From: Calditrichota bacterium
GTDB taxonomy: Bacteria; Zixibacteria; MSB-5A5; GN15; FEB-12
DNA: 12,643 nucleotides
NCBI GenBank assembly: GCA_030641085.1
Contig: DAOWIC010000113.1
Span: 1 to 12,643 of the forward strand
Direction of reading: 5' to 3'
Below, in pieces: positions 1-6,977 of this stretch (its first letter is position 1; each line of letters opens with the position of its first letter). Under the pieces are notes generated by a model, which searched no databases, was not told the origin of the DNA, and was given only the letters and a program-made list of their open reading frames with translations. The translations under genes and the position numbers were made by a program.

Positions 1-2
1 AT

Positions 3-467
3 ATCAAGAAAGGCATGTTTGTGACAATGTTCTATGGTGTCCTGGATAAGGAGACCGGGCATTTCACTTTTGCCTCGGCCGGACACAACCCTCTGATTCG
101 ACTCAAAGGAGACGGCGGTGAGCCGGAACTTATCAAAACCAGGGGATATCCGCTGGGGATGATGCCATCGGCTCAGTTCGACAGGAGAATAGAAAGCGGC
201 GAGTTAACATTGGCGCCCGATGACTGGCTGGTGCAGTATACCGACGGTGTGAACGAAGCGCAAAATCCGGCCGGCGAAGAGTTCGGCATGGGGCGTCTGG
301 TTGATATGCTCGTTTTCAACCGTGACCTGGAGCCCGAGGAATTCGTCCGCGACTCGGTCGGCAAGCATACTGCATTTGTCGATACGGCACCGCAATTTGA
401 CGATATTACTCTTGTGACTATGAAATGGATGGCCGGTGTGCCGATAACTACAATGACAGACTATTAA
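3..467 (+). CDS. SpoIIE/RsbU-type PP2C serine phosphatase, C-terminal part (5' end outside window)
   Basis: This is the C-terminal ~155 residues of a PP2C-like (SpoIIE/RsbU) protein phosphatase. The frame is open from base 3 and gives IKKG before the first Met at base 15, which fits the interior of this fold, so the gene starts upstream of the window and the Met at 15 is not the real start. Visible family motifs are the FASAGHNP strand, the YTDGVNEA motif with a metal-binding Asp, and the terminal QFDDITLV motif with the paired metal-binding Asp residues. In this family the enzyme dephosphorylates a phosphoserine on a STAS anti-anti-sigma protein, releasing a partner-switch. The next two genes encode a kinase/anti-sigma-like protein and a STAS protein, which supports that role. 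The missing N-terminal region would probably carry a sensor (GAF, PAS, HAMP or receiver domain). The stop at 465-467 lies 12 bp before the next start. Confidence 0.9.
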   Translation: MKKGMFVTMFYGVLDKETGHFTFASAGHNPLIRLKGDGGEPELIKTRGYPLGMMPSAQFDRRIESGELTLAPDDWLVQYTDGVNEAQNPAGEEFGMGRLVDMLVFNRDLEPEEFVRDSVGKHTAFVDTAPQFDDITLVTMKWMAGVPITTMTDY

Positions 468-479
468 TGGGGAGCTAAC

Positions 480-1253
480 TTGAACAAGTGTGTACAAGCG
501 GGGGTGCTAGCGGTACCGGTCGAACTGGAGACAGGAGCGGTCGAGGGCTTCTACCGCGAGTTTGACCTATTGCTGGATGGTTCACCCGAATTGATTGAAC
601 TCGACTGTTCAAATCTTGAACACGTTACGTCCAGTCACATCAATCTCTTGTGGGAGGCGCTCAGTCTGAGTCGCGAGGCCTCGGTACGATTGCGGCTGAC
701 ATCGCCGCCCGGAGTACTGATCCGGGTACTGAAGGCGCTCGATCTGGAAGAGTTTTTTCTGACAGGCCGTGACGATGACGAGTACGATGGTTCGAGTGGC
801 TGTGTCGGTGTGCCGGAGTTGACCGATCCAGTCGAGCAGTTCGAAATTTCCTTCTCGCCTGATACGGACGAGATTAGCCGGATGCGTAGCGATTTCAAGG
901 ATTACCTGCGTCAGGTCGGATTGCCCGACAAGTGCGCGCTGGAACTGCAATCCGTGTTCTACGAAACCTCGGCCAATATCGCCGAACACGCCCAACTGGC
1001 CGATGGCGATCGAATCGAGTTCTCGGCCAGGAGAACAGAAACCGGCTTTTGGATGCGCTTTGTCGACCCCGGTCGGCCGTTTGATCCCACTTCGGTATCA
1101 TTGGATTATATGCCGGAGGCAGCCGCGGTAAACCGCCGGAGACGGGGACTTGGTCTGGTGATGATTAAACGCATGACGAATGATATAAAGTATGAGCGAC
1201 GCGACAATCGATATAATGTTCTGATACTGACTAAAACCCGGAATCAACGATGA
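480..1253 (+). CDS. STAS-HATPase fusion, RsbW-like anti-sigma serine kinase
   Basis: The protein has 257 aa and two parts. Residues ~1-97 look like a STAS domain: a beta strand LIELDCSNLEHV followed by T50-S51-S52, with S51 where the phosphorylatable serine of STAS antagonists lies. Residues ~120-255 are an RsbW/SpoIIAB-type GHKL ATPase: E162 and N166 of the N-box (ETSANIAEHA), a G1 box with D196 and G198, and a G2 box RGLGLVMIK at 222-230. The family phosphorylates a STAS antagonist and binds a sigma factor or other partner. The start is TTG at 480, supported by GGGGAG at 469-474 with a 5-nt spacer; no better ATG lies near. The end overlaps the next gene by 4 bp (ATGA), so translation is likely coupled. 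The STAS part fused to the kinase is unusual, since classical RsbW has only the ATPase domain. The bound partner is unknown. Confidence 0.85.
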   Translation: MNKCVQAGVLAVPVELETGAVEGFYREFDLLLDGSPELIELDCSNLEHVTSSHINLLWEALSLSREASVRLRLTSPPGVLIRVLKALDLEEFFLTGRDDDEYDGSSGCVGVPELTDPVEQFEISFSPDTDEISRMRSDFKDYLRQVGLPDKCALELQSVFYETSANIAEHAQLADGDRIEFSARRTETGFWMRFVDPGRPFDPTSVSLDYMPEAAAVNRRRRGLGLVMIKRMTNDIKYERRDNRYNVLILTKTRNQR

Positions 1254-1609
1254 GCGATTCGCAGATCAGACAAGAGTTGATTGACGATGGCGTCGTCGTT
1301 TTAAATCCGGGTCGGACCCTGGATAACAACAACGCGCACGAGATGGTTGAGGTTATTAGCTCTACCCAGGAAGCCGGTCGCAACAATATCATAATCGATA
1401 TGTGCGATATGGAGTTCATTTCATCGGCCGGTGTCGGCTCGATATTGGGTAGTGTCGAGACCTCACGTGAGGCGGGCGGAGACATAGTATTGTGCAATGT
1501 TTCAGACGCTATCATGCACGTGCTGGTGGTTCTTGATCTGGTGGACTACCTGACTATAAAAACTGACAGACAACAGTCCGCAGAATTCTGCGGCATTCCC
1601 AGGGGCTAA
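1250..1609 (+). CDS. STAS-domain anti-anti-sigma factor (RsbV/SpoIIAA-like)
   Basis: This 119-aa protein is a single STAS domain, the usual size of RsbV/SpoIIAA antagonists. The core shows the strand NNIIIDMCDMEFISSAGVGS. Aligned with the SpoIIAA motif DSSG, S59 is the probable phosphoacceptor, with S58 in the place of the usual Asp; this ISSAG form is common in bacterial STAS proteins. In the family, the kinase phosphorylates this serine and inactivates the antagonist, and the PP2C phosphatase restores it. Both enzymes are encoded directly upstream. The ATG at 1250 overlaps the stop of the kinase gene (ATGA). The last ~12 residues (QQSAEFCGIPRG) lie beyond the fold. Assignment to the family is firm; the physiological output is not known. 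Confidence 0.9.
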   Translation: MSDSQIRQELIDDGVVVLNPGRTLDNNNAHEMVEVISSTQEAGRNNIIIDMCDMEFISSAGVGSILGSVETSREAGGDIVLCNVSDAIMHVLVVLDLVDYLTIKTDRQQSAEFCGIPRG

Positions 1610-1613
1610 AGGG

Positions 1614-3281
1614 ATGGTGCCCGGCTTGAAGCCATTATTCGATGACGTATTGAGATCCCCCGACGAGAACATGGCGCTTCACAAGAAAACGCTGGCGCTG
1701 GATGCGCTTTCCAAGCTTGCTCAGCAGTTCTCGAACCGGCCGGATTTTCACGAGTTGATCGATGTTTTGCTGTTGACGCTCTCGGGGCAGTTGACCGCGG
1801 TTAATACTTTTGCAGCGTTTTATCGACCGGGCGCGGTTTCGGCGGAACCGGTCTATTTCGGGACCGGCAAGTTCAAAAAAAACGCGCCGCCTTCGCTTGC
1901 GCTCAACAGCGAACAACGCCAGTTTCTGCAGCGGTCCGAAGAACCGCTGGCCGTCGAGAGTCTGAAACCCGAACGCTGTATGATGACGCTGGCTGATGAA
2001 CTGGCCGCCTTTGGTGCCAAGCTGATTGTGCCGCTCGTTCACAAAGATGAACTTATCGGGATTCTCGGCAGTGGTCCTCGAGTAAGCGGGAAACCGTTTG
2101 AAGAAACCGATATCCATTTGCTGACCACTCTGACCCATACCGTCACCCCGTTTATCAGTAACTCCTTCCACTTTGTCGAGATTGCTCAATTGAACACCTG
2201 GTATCTCGATATACTGAATAGTGTCAAGCAGGGTGTGTTTGTCTTCAATCATCAATACCGGCTCAAAAAGGTAAACGCGCCGGCAATGGCGATTCTGCGT
2301 GACCTGCGACACGATTCGGTGGCTGTCGAATCTTTGCTGCATCAGCCGGTGCAGAAAGTTTTCCCCGATGACTTGTTCCATGACTGGTCGCACCGGATCC
2401 GCGGCGGATCATCCGAGATCGACAACCTGCGGGTAGAGAACATGGCCGCCGGCAATGGTGAGCAGGAGCGGATTTTCAAAGTCTACCTGGGTTGCATACA
2501 GCGCGAACAGGATATTAATACCGACCTCGTTGTCACGGTCGAGGATGTTACCGAGCAGACACAGAGCGAGCGACGCCTTTTTGAACTCGAGAAATTCTCC
2601 GAGAAGGGCGAGATGGCAGCCTCGATCTCCCATGAACTGAACAACTACCTGGGCATGGTCCTCGGCGGCGTCGAACTGACAACGCTGGCGTTGGAACGCG
2701 GAAACATGGAAAAAGCCGCTGAAACCCTCGGAAAACTGAAGCATAATGTGATCAGCATGGAACGTTTCACTGCGGGCCTGACAGACTACAGTAAGGTCAC
2801 CTCAGGTGATGAAAACGCCGACCTGAACGGTATCGTGACCGAGACCCTTTCCTTTCTGACTTTGAGAAAGAAATTCCAGAAGATCAAAATTCGAACTGAC
2901 TTTGACCACACCATTCCGTCCCTCGATATGAATACCGGTCACGTCTCGCAGCTTCTGTTAAACCTGCTCAACAACGCCGCCGATGCTATCGAAGAAGCAA
3001 ATCGTCAGGCCGGACAGATCACGGTCAGCACCTCGCTTGAGGCCAATCGAGTCATCCTGACCGTTTCGGACAACGGCGTGGGCATTACGCCAGAGGTAAG
3101 AGAAAAACTGTTCAAGACCCAGTTTACCACAAAGGCAAAAGGTCACGGCCACGGTTTGGTGACCTGCGCCCGTCTCATCAGGGACAACGGCGGTGAGATT
3201 GACCTTGAAACAGAGCCCGGAGTAGGCACTGCCTTTACTGTCACGTTCCCCGTCGGCGAATCGATACTCACACCGGCGTAG
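1614..3281 (+). CDS. GAF-PAS sensor histidine kinase
   Basis: This 555-aa protein has no signal peptide or membrane segment, so it should be cytoplasmic. Domain order: a GAF-like domain (~30-185, ending in a strand that includes GAKLIVPLVHKDELIGIL), a PAS-like domain (~195-320, starting near GVFVFNHQYRLKKVNAPA), a short helical linker, a DHp helix with phosphoacceptor H340 in SISHELNN, and a HATPase domain (~425-552). The HATPase shows an N-box around N454 (NLLNNAADAI), a G1 box DNGVG starting at D486, and a G2 box GHGHGL at 510-515. The predicted reaction is ATP-dependent autophosphorylation of H340 and transfer to a response regulator, which is not encoded here. The ATG at 1614 is 4 bp after the STAS stop, with AGGGG near 1601; an alternative ATG at 1671 (MALHKK) cannot be excluded. 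The tight spacing implies co-transcription with the partner-switch genes. Confidence 0.9.
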   Translation: MVPGLKPLFDDVLRSPDENMALHKKTLALDALSKLAQQFSNRPDFHELIDVLLLTLSGQLTAVNTFAAFYRPGAVSAEPVYFGTGKFKKNAPPSLALNSEQRQFLQRSEEPLAVESLKPERCMMTLADELAAFGAKLIVPLVHKDELIGILGSGPRVSGKPFEETDIHLLTTLTHTVTPFISNSFHFVEIAQLNTWYLDILNSVKQGVFVFNHQYRLKKVNAPAMAILRDLRHDSVAVESLLHQPVQKVFPDDLFHDWSHRIRGGSSEIDNLRVENMAAGNGEQERIFKVYLGCIQREQDINTDLVVTVEDVTEQTQSERRLFELEKFSEKGEMAASISHELNNYLGMVLGGVELTTLALERGNMEKAAETLGKLKHNVISMERFTAGLTDYSKVTSGDENADLNGIVTETLSFLTLRKKFQKIKIRTDFDHTIPSLDMNTGHVSQLLLNLLNNAADAIEEANRQAGQITVSTSLEANRVILTVSDNGVGITPEVREKLFKTQFTTKAKGHGHGLVTCARLIRDNGGEIDLETEPGVGTAFTVTFPVGESILTPA

Positions 3282-3361
3282 TCGTATCACGGCCACCTGA
3301 TCGTATAACCCCTATCCCGACATCCACATCCAATTGTCGCGAATGACTATTCAGAAAGAGC

Positions 3362-3391
3362 TTGCCAAGACTCCGTCCGGCAGAATATAAT
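3362..3391 (+). promoter_or_regulatory. Sigma70-type promoter for the reductase/ABC-F/lipoprotein operon
   Basis: TTGCCA at 3362-3367 (5 of 6 to the -35 consensus) is followed after 18 nt by TATAAT at 3386-3391 (6 of 6). Transcription would start near 3398, giving a leader of about 31 nt before the ATG at 3429. The ribosome site AGGAGG at 3418-3423 lies 5 nt before that ATG. The promoter sits in the 147-bp gap after the histidine kinase gene and separates that operon from the next one. I saw no convincing hairpin plus T-run in the gap, so read-through from upstream is also possible. Confidence 0.7.
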
Positions 3392-3428
3392 CTCCTGTAT
3401 CAATATTCAACCCAGTGAGGAGGTATTC

Positions 3429-4409
3429 ATGCCGCTCTTATTATCACGCGATCAGGTAGCTCAAGTGCTTGAAATGGCCGACTGTATGGATGTTGTCGAG
3501 AAGGCGTTTCAGGAGCTGGCCAACGGAACCGCGGCCCTGCCGCTACGGATAAATATCGGCGCGCCCGACGGTCTGTCGTTATATATGCCGGCTTACCTGA
3601 AGCAACTGGGGGCGCTGGCATGTAAGGTTGTCACGGTTTACAAGGATAATCCAACCAAACATGATCTACCGACAGTTCTCGGCAAGGTACTGGTCCAGGA
3701 TCCAAAGACCGGTGAGGTTGTCTGTATTATGGACGGCGGTTATCTGACCGCAGTCAGAACCGGGGCGGCCAGCGGGGTGGCGACAAAATATCTCGCTCGC
3801 CCGGACAAGGGACAGGTGGCCGGAATTTTCGGCGCCGGAGTACAGGCACAAATGCAGCTCTGGGCTGTGGCGGTCGCCCGCCAGATCAGCAAAGCGTATG
3901 TGTACGACCTTTCCGATCAAGCGGTTGAGAAATTCATCAGCGATGTGGGCGCCCGGCTCGGTATCGAGATTATAAAGGCGGACTCGCCCGATCAGGTGTT
4001 GGACAACTGTGATATAATCTGCGCCGCAACATCGTCGGCGACACCGATCTTCGACGGCGGCAAAGTTCGTGAAGGCAGCCACATCAACGGCATCGGCAGT
4101 CACACGCCCAACGCAAGAGAGCTTGATACCACCATTGTCAAGCGGTCGCGGTTTGTGGCGGATTCCTACGACGCCTGTCTGGCCGAAGCGGGCGATGTGA
4201 TAATACCGATCAACGAGGGGGCGATCGACAAATCGCACATGTACGCCGAGCTGGGCGAGATCCTCAACGGCAGCAAACCAGCCCGTCAATCCGAGAGCGA
4301 AATCACGCTCTTTAAGTCGAACGGTCTTGCAATTCAGGATGTCGCTACGGCGAAGCTTGTCTACGATCGGGCGATTGCGGCCGGTATCGGCACCACGGTC
4401 GATTTCTAG
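3429..4409 (+). CDS. Ornithine cyclodeaminase/mu-crystallin family NAD(P)H-dependent imine reductase, possibly 1-pyrroline-2-carboxylate reductase
   Basis: The protein has 326 aa, full length for the ornithine cyclodeaminase/mu-crystallin superfamily. Seen in order: R40 and K66 in the substrate-binding half (LACKVVTVYKDNP), the AVRTGA motif at 108-113, the Rossmann glycine motif GAGVQA at 135-140, the loop GSHTPNARELD at 223-233, and the C-terminal SNGLAIQDVATA at 297-308. This is the pattern of the reductase branch (alanine dehydrogenase, ketimine reductase, LhpI-type 1-pyrroline-2-carboxylate reductase). Which substrate it uses cannot be read from sequence alone. The window also encodes a predicted trans-3-hydroxyproline dehydratase, whose product is 1-pyrroline-2-carboxylate, so reduction of that imine to L-proline is the favoured role; this is inference, because the two genes lie in different operons on opposite strands. 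The ATG has a near-perfect ribosome site and a strong promoter. Alternatives are alanine dehydrogenase or ornithine cyclodeaminase. Confidence 0.85.
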   Translation: MPLLLSRDQVAQVLEMADCMDVVEKAFQELANGTAALPLRINIGAPDGLSLYMPAYLKQLGALACKVVTVYKDNPTKHDLPTVLGKVLVQDPKTGEVVCIMDGGYLTAVRTGAASGVATKYLARPDKGQVAGIFGAGVQAQMQLWAVAVARQISKAYVYDLSDQAVEKFISDVGARLGIEIIKADSPDQVLDNCDIICAATSSATPIFDGGKVREGSHINGIGSHTPNARELDTTIVKRSRFVADSYDACLAEAGDVIIPINEGAIDKSHMYAELGEILNGSKPARQSESEITLFKSNGLAIQDVATAKLVYDRAIAAGIGTTVDF

Positions 4410-4441
4410 GCGAGCTAAACAGCCGGCGATGGAGACGACAG

Positions 4442-6013
4442 ATGTCGGAACAGGCTCAGGTTAATCTCAGTCGCGTGAACGTTTCGTATGGAAGCAACCT
4501 GCTTTTTGAGGCGTTGTCATTTTCTGTTCACGCCGGAGAACTGATAGCTCTGGCCGGGGCCAACGGCTGCGGCAAGTCGACAGTTCTGAATCTGGTGGCC
4601 GGGCGCTGCGAGAGGAAAGAGATATCCGACGATAGCAGTGATCTTCGGGTCTTGGGCGAGATATCGCCTGCCACGGGAATCCAGATTGCTTATCTGCCTC
4701 AGAAGATCGGCGCCGACGTCGGCCGAATTTCGACGCATGCTGCCGGTGCGCCTGACGGCGGTTCCGCGGCGGCGAAGCTGCTCGGGGATTTCGGGTTGCA
4801 GTACGGTGATAGTGACTTACGGCAGACACTGTCAGGAGGCGAGCTTCAGAAGCTGGCGCTGGTCGATGTTCTCTCGATGGATGTTGATCTGTACCTGTTT
4901 GACGAGCCGACCAATTACCTCGACCTCGACGGCATTGTCGCTTTCGAAGAACATCTGGCACGGCTCAAATCCCAACGCAAGGCGATACTGCTGGTAACGC
5001 ACGACCGCGAAATCACCGATCACCTGGCCGATCGGACCGTCTTGCTATCACCTCATGGAATTCACATTGCGCCCGGCGGCTCCAGCGCGGCGCAGGCGAT
5101 CCAGACCGAAGAGTATCAGGCGCGCCGTCACCAGGCCGCGGAACTGAGAAAAAAGATCAACCAGCTTCAACAGGACTCCCGGGCGAGAGCGGGTTGGGCC
5201 GCCAGCAAAGAAAAACAAAAAAAAGGCGCCGGAAAGGCCCGGGCCTACATCGCCAAGATGTCGAAAAAGATGGCCAAACGCTCCAAAGCGGTTCAGCGCC
5301 GGGCTGACAAAAAAGCCGAAGAACTGAACCGGATCAAGCCGTTTGTTCCGCGAAGAATCAATCTCAAGCTGCCATCTTTCGATGTCAGGCACCGAGAGGT
5401 GTTTTCGTTGCGGGGAGTTAGTTTTGATTACGGACGTGTCGAGTCGGGTATCAACGACAGTCCGACCACGCGGTTGCTGCATCATGTCGACCTGTCCGCA
5501 TCAACCCGCGATCGGATCTGCCTGATGGGTGCCAACGGGTCCGGCAAGTCAACCATTCTAAATATAATTCGTCAGATGTTGACTCCTTGCGAGGGAAGTT
5601 GCCATGTGAATGAAAGCGTCCCGATATCCGTCCTGCCGCAGGGTCTTCAAGGAGTCTTTGAGGGCCGGCGGTTGCTCGATCATTTTTCCGACTGCGGATA
5701 CAGCGAAACGGTCGTCCGTCAGTATCTCGGGGCGGCGCTGATCCGAAAGGACAAAGTGCGCGATCCGGTCGAGAGCTTCTCTTACGGCGAGCTTATGCGG
5801 GCGGCGATTGTAAAAGCGATCTTAGCGCGGGCCGAGTTTCTGATTCTGGATGAACCGACCTCGCACCTCGATATTGAATCGATACAGATTCTCGAACACG
5901 TGCTGACCGGATACCCCGGCGGAATTATCTTCGTCAGCCACGACCGACGTTTTGTTGAGAATATGGCCGAAAAGCTGTATCTTCTCGAACAGGGGCGGCT
6001 GCGCTTAGTATGA
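4442..6013 (+). CDS. ABC-F family ATPase (ribosome-associated type)
   Basis: The protein has 523 aa and two ABC nucleotide-binding domains with no membrane segments, the ABC-F pattern. NBD1: Walker A GANGCGKST at 39-47, signature LSGGE at 130-134, Walker B with D154-E155 in FDEPTNYLD, and H-loop THD at 186-188. NBD2: Walker A GANGSGKST at 363-371, Walker B with catalytic E471 in LDEPTSHLD, and H-loop SHD at 499-501. Its signature is FSYGE at 446-450 instead of LSGGE. Between the domains (~225-305) lies a very basic linker rich in Lys and Arg, as in ABC-F proteins that reach into the ribosome from the E site. Family members act in translation or in resistance to ribosome-targeting antibiotics; which applies here cannot be told. 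There is no long C-terminal extension as in Uup. The start at 4442 has GGAGA about 7 nt upstream. It lies 32 bp after the reductase and 38 bp before the lipoprotein gene, so probably in one operon. Confidence 0.9.
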   Translation: MSEQAQVNLSRVNVSYGSNLLFEALSFSVHAGELIALAGANGCGKSTVLNLVAGRCERKEISDDSSDLRVLGEISPATGIQIAYLPQKIGADVGRISTHAAGAPDGGSAAAKLLGDFGLQYGDSDLRQTLSGGELQKLALVDVLSMDVDLYLFDEPTNYLDLDGIVAFEEHLARLKSQRKAILLVTHDREITDHLADRTVLLSPHGIHIAPGGSSAAQAIQTEEYQARRHQAAELRKKINQLQQDSRARAGWAASKEKQKKGAGKARAYIAKMSKKMAKRSKAVQRRADKKAEELNRIKPFVPRRINLKLPSFDVRHREVFSLRGVSFDYGRVESGINDSPTTRLLHHVDLSASTRDRICLMGANGSGKSTILNIIRQMLTPCEGSCHVNESVPISVLPQGLQGVFEGRRLLDHFSDCGYSETVVRQYLGAALIRKDKVRDPVESFSYGELMRAAIVKAILARAEFLILDEPTSHLDIESIQILEHVLTGYPGGIIFVSHDRRFVENMAEKLYLLEQGRLRLV

Positions 6014-6051
6014 TGAATGATGTCAAACGATATGCATAGAGGAGAGATGCT

Positions 6052-6948
6052 GTGAAAAAGTATTGGATGCCGGTCGTGATGGTGGCTCTAGTGCTGACAC
6101 TCGGTGCCTGTGGCCAGAAGGGTGCCGATGATGCCCGCTGGGCGGATAACTACCTTCCGTTTGCGATTGACTCGCTGGCGCTCGAGAGAACATCGGATAT
6201 CTCGCGCTATGTCGGCGATTCGCTCTACGAGTACATCAACGGTGGCGCGGAACTGTACCATCGGTACAACTTCGAGGAAGTCGCCACGGCCGATTATAGA
6301 CGGGAAAGGGCCGAACTGGTGGCGGACATATATCGCTTCGCAAGCGCAGCCGACGCCTTCGGTCTTTATGCCGCAATGCGTCCGCCGGAGGCGACTGTGA
6401 CCGATCGCGGTGTGGAAGGTTTCGCCACGCCGACCAGCGCGGAGTTTGTCAAGGGGCAATTCCTGGTCAGGTTGATCGGGTTTGTCGACTCCGACGAAAC
6501 CCGTGCAGCAATCGACATCCTGTCGCAAGTGATCGAGCCGGTACTGCCGGGGACCGATCAACTGCCGCCGACTTTTGTGGCTTTTCCGGCGGCAAACGCG
6601 ATCGCCGCCTCGGAAGAGATTATGGTCGAGTATTTTCTGGGACACAAATCTCTTTCGCAGGTTTACTCGCGGCGCTACGCGGTGGGCGAGGATACGTTGA
6701 TGCTGTTTATGACCGATGATGCGTCCGGCCAGAAGTACGAAGAGTGGTCGCGGCTCTACCCGCAGTCGGAATCGGCCCGTGAACGGACCGCCGCCTTTCC
6801 GTATGATAACAGTCTGGCGCTGGCGTACCATGACAGCTATTATGGCGAGATTGTAGCCGGGTTGAAGCAGGGGAGACTCGTCGGTGTGGTCGGTTACAAG
6901 GATAGCGCCGGGGATTTGTTTGTTGGGTGGCTGAATTCGATGAAGTGA
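6052..6948 (+). CDS. DUF6599-like lipoprotein of unknown function
   Basis: This 298-aa protein begins with a type II signal peptide: MKK, a hydrophobic stretch, then lipobox LGAC with the lipidated Cys at residue 20. It should be anchored to a membrane facing the periplasm or outside. The mature part holds the motif LYEYINGGAELYHRY (~58-72) followed by a region with AADAFGLYAA (~98-107). These resemble the DUF6599 family, known from Acidobacteriota, Planctomycetota and FCB-group genomes, but I could not run a profile to confirm it. No catalytic motif is recognised. The start is GTG at 6052, with AGGAG at 6040-6044 and a 7-nt spacer; an overlapping ATG at 6047 meets a stop after two codons. 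It is the last gene of the + strand run and converges on the hyp operon with 29 bp between stops. No clear terminator is seen in that gap. Confidence 0.8.
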   Translation: MKKYWMPVVMVALVLTLGACGQKGADDARWADNYLPFAIDSLALERTSDISRYVGDSLYEYINGGAELYHRYNFEEVATADYRRERAELVADIYRFASAADAFGLYAAMRPPEATVTDRGVEGFATPTSAEFVKGQFLVRLIGFVDSDETRAAIDILSQVIEPVLPGTDQLPPTFVAFPAANAIAASEEIMVEYFLGHKSLSQVYSRRYAVGEDTLMLFMTDDASGQKYEEWSRLYPQSESARERTAAFPYDNSLALAYHDSYYGEIVAGLKQGRLVGVVGYKDSAGDLFVGWLNSMK

Positions 6949-6977
6949 TTGCCGGTATCTGATTCCGCCCGATATCT

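Noticed and set aside
1635..2393. - strand open frame (252 codons) opposite the histidine kinase
   Set aside because: Composition is that of a shadow frame and the + strand reading gives a continuous GAF-PAS-kinase protein.
6949..6977. Terminator between the convergent lipoprotein and dehydratase genes
   Set aside because: The 29-bp gap shows no inverted repeat with a T-run on either strand.
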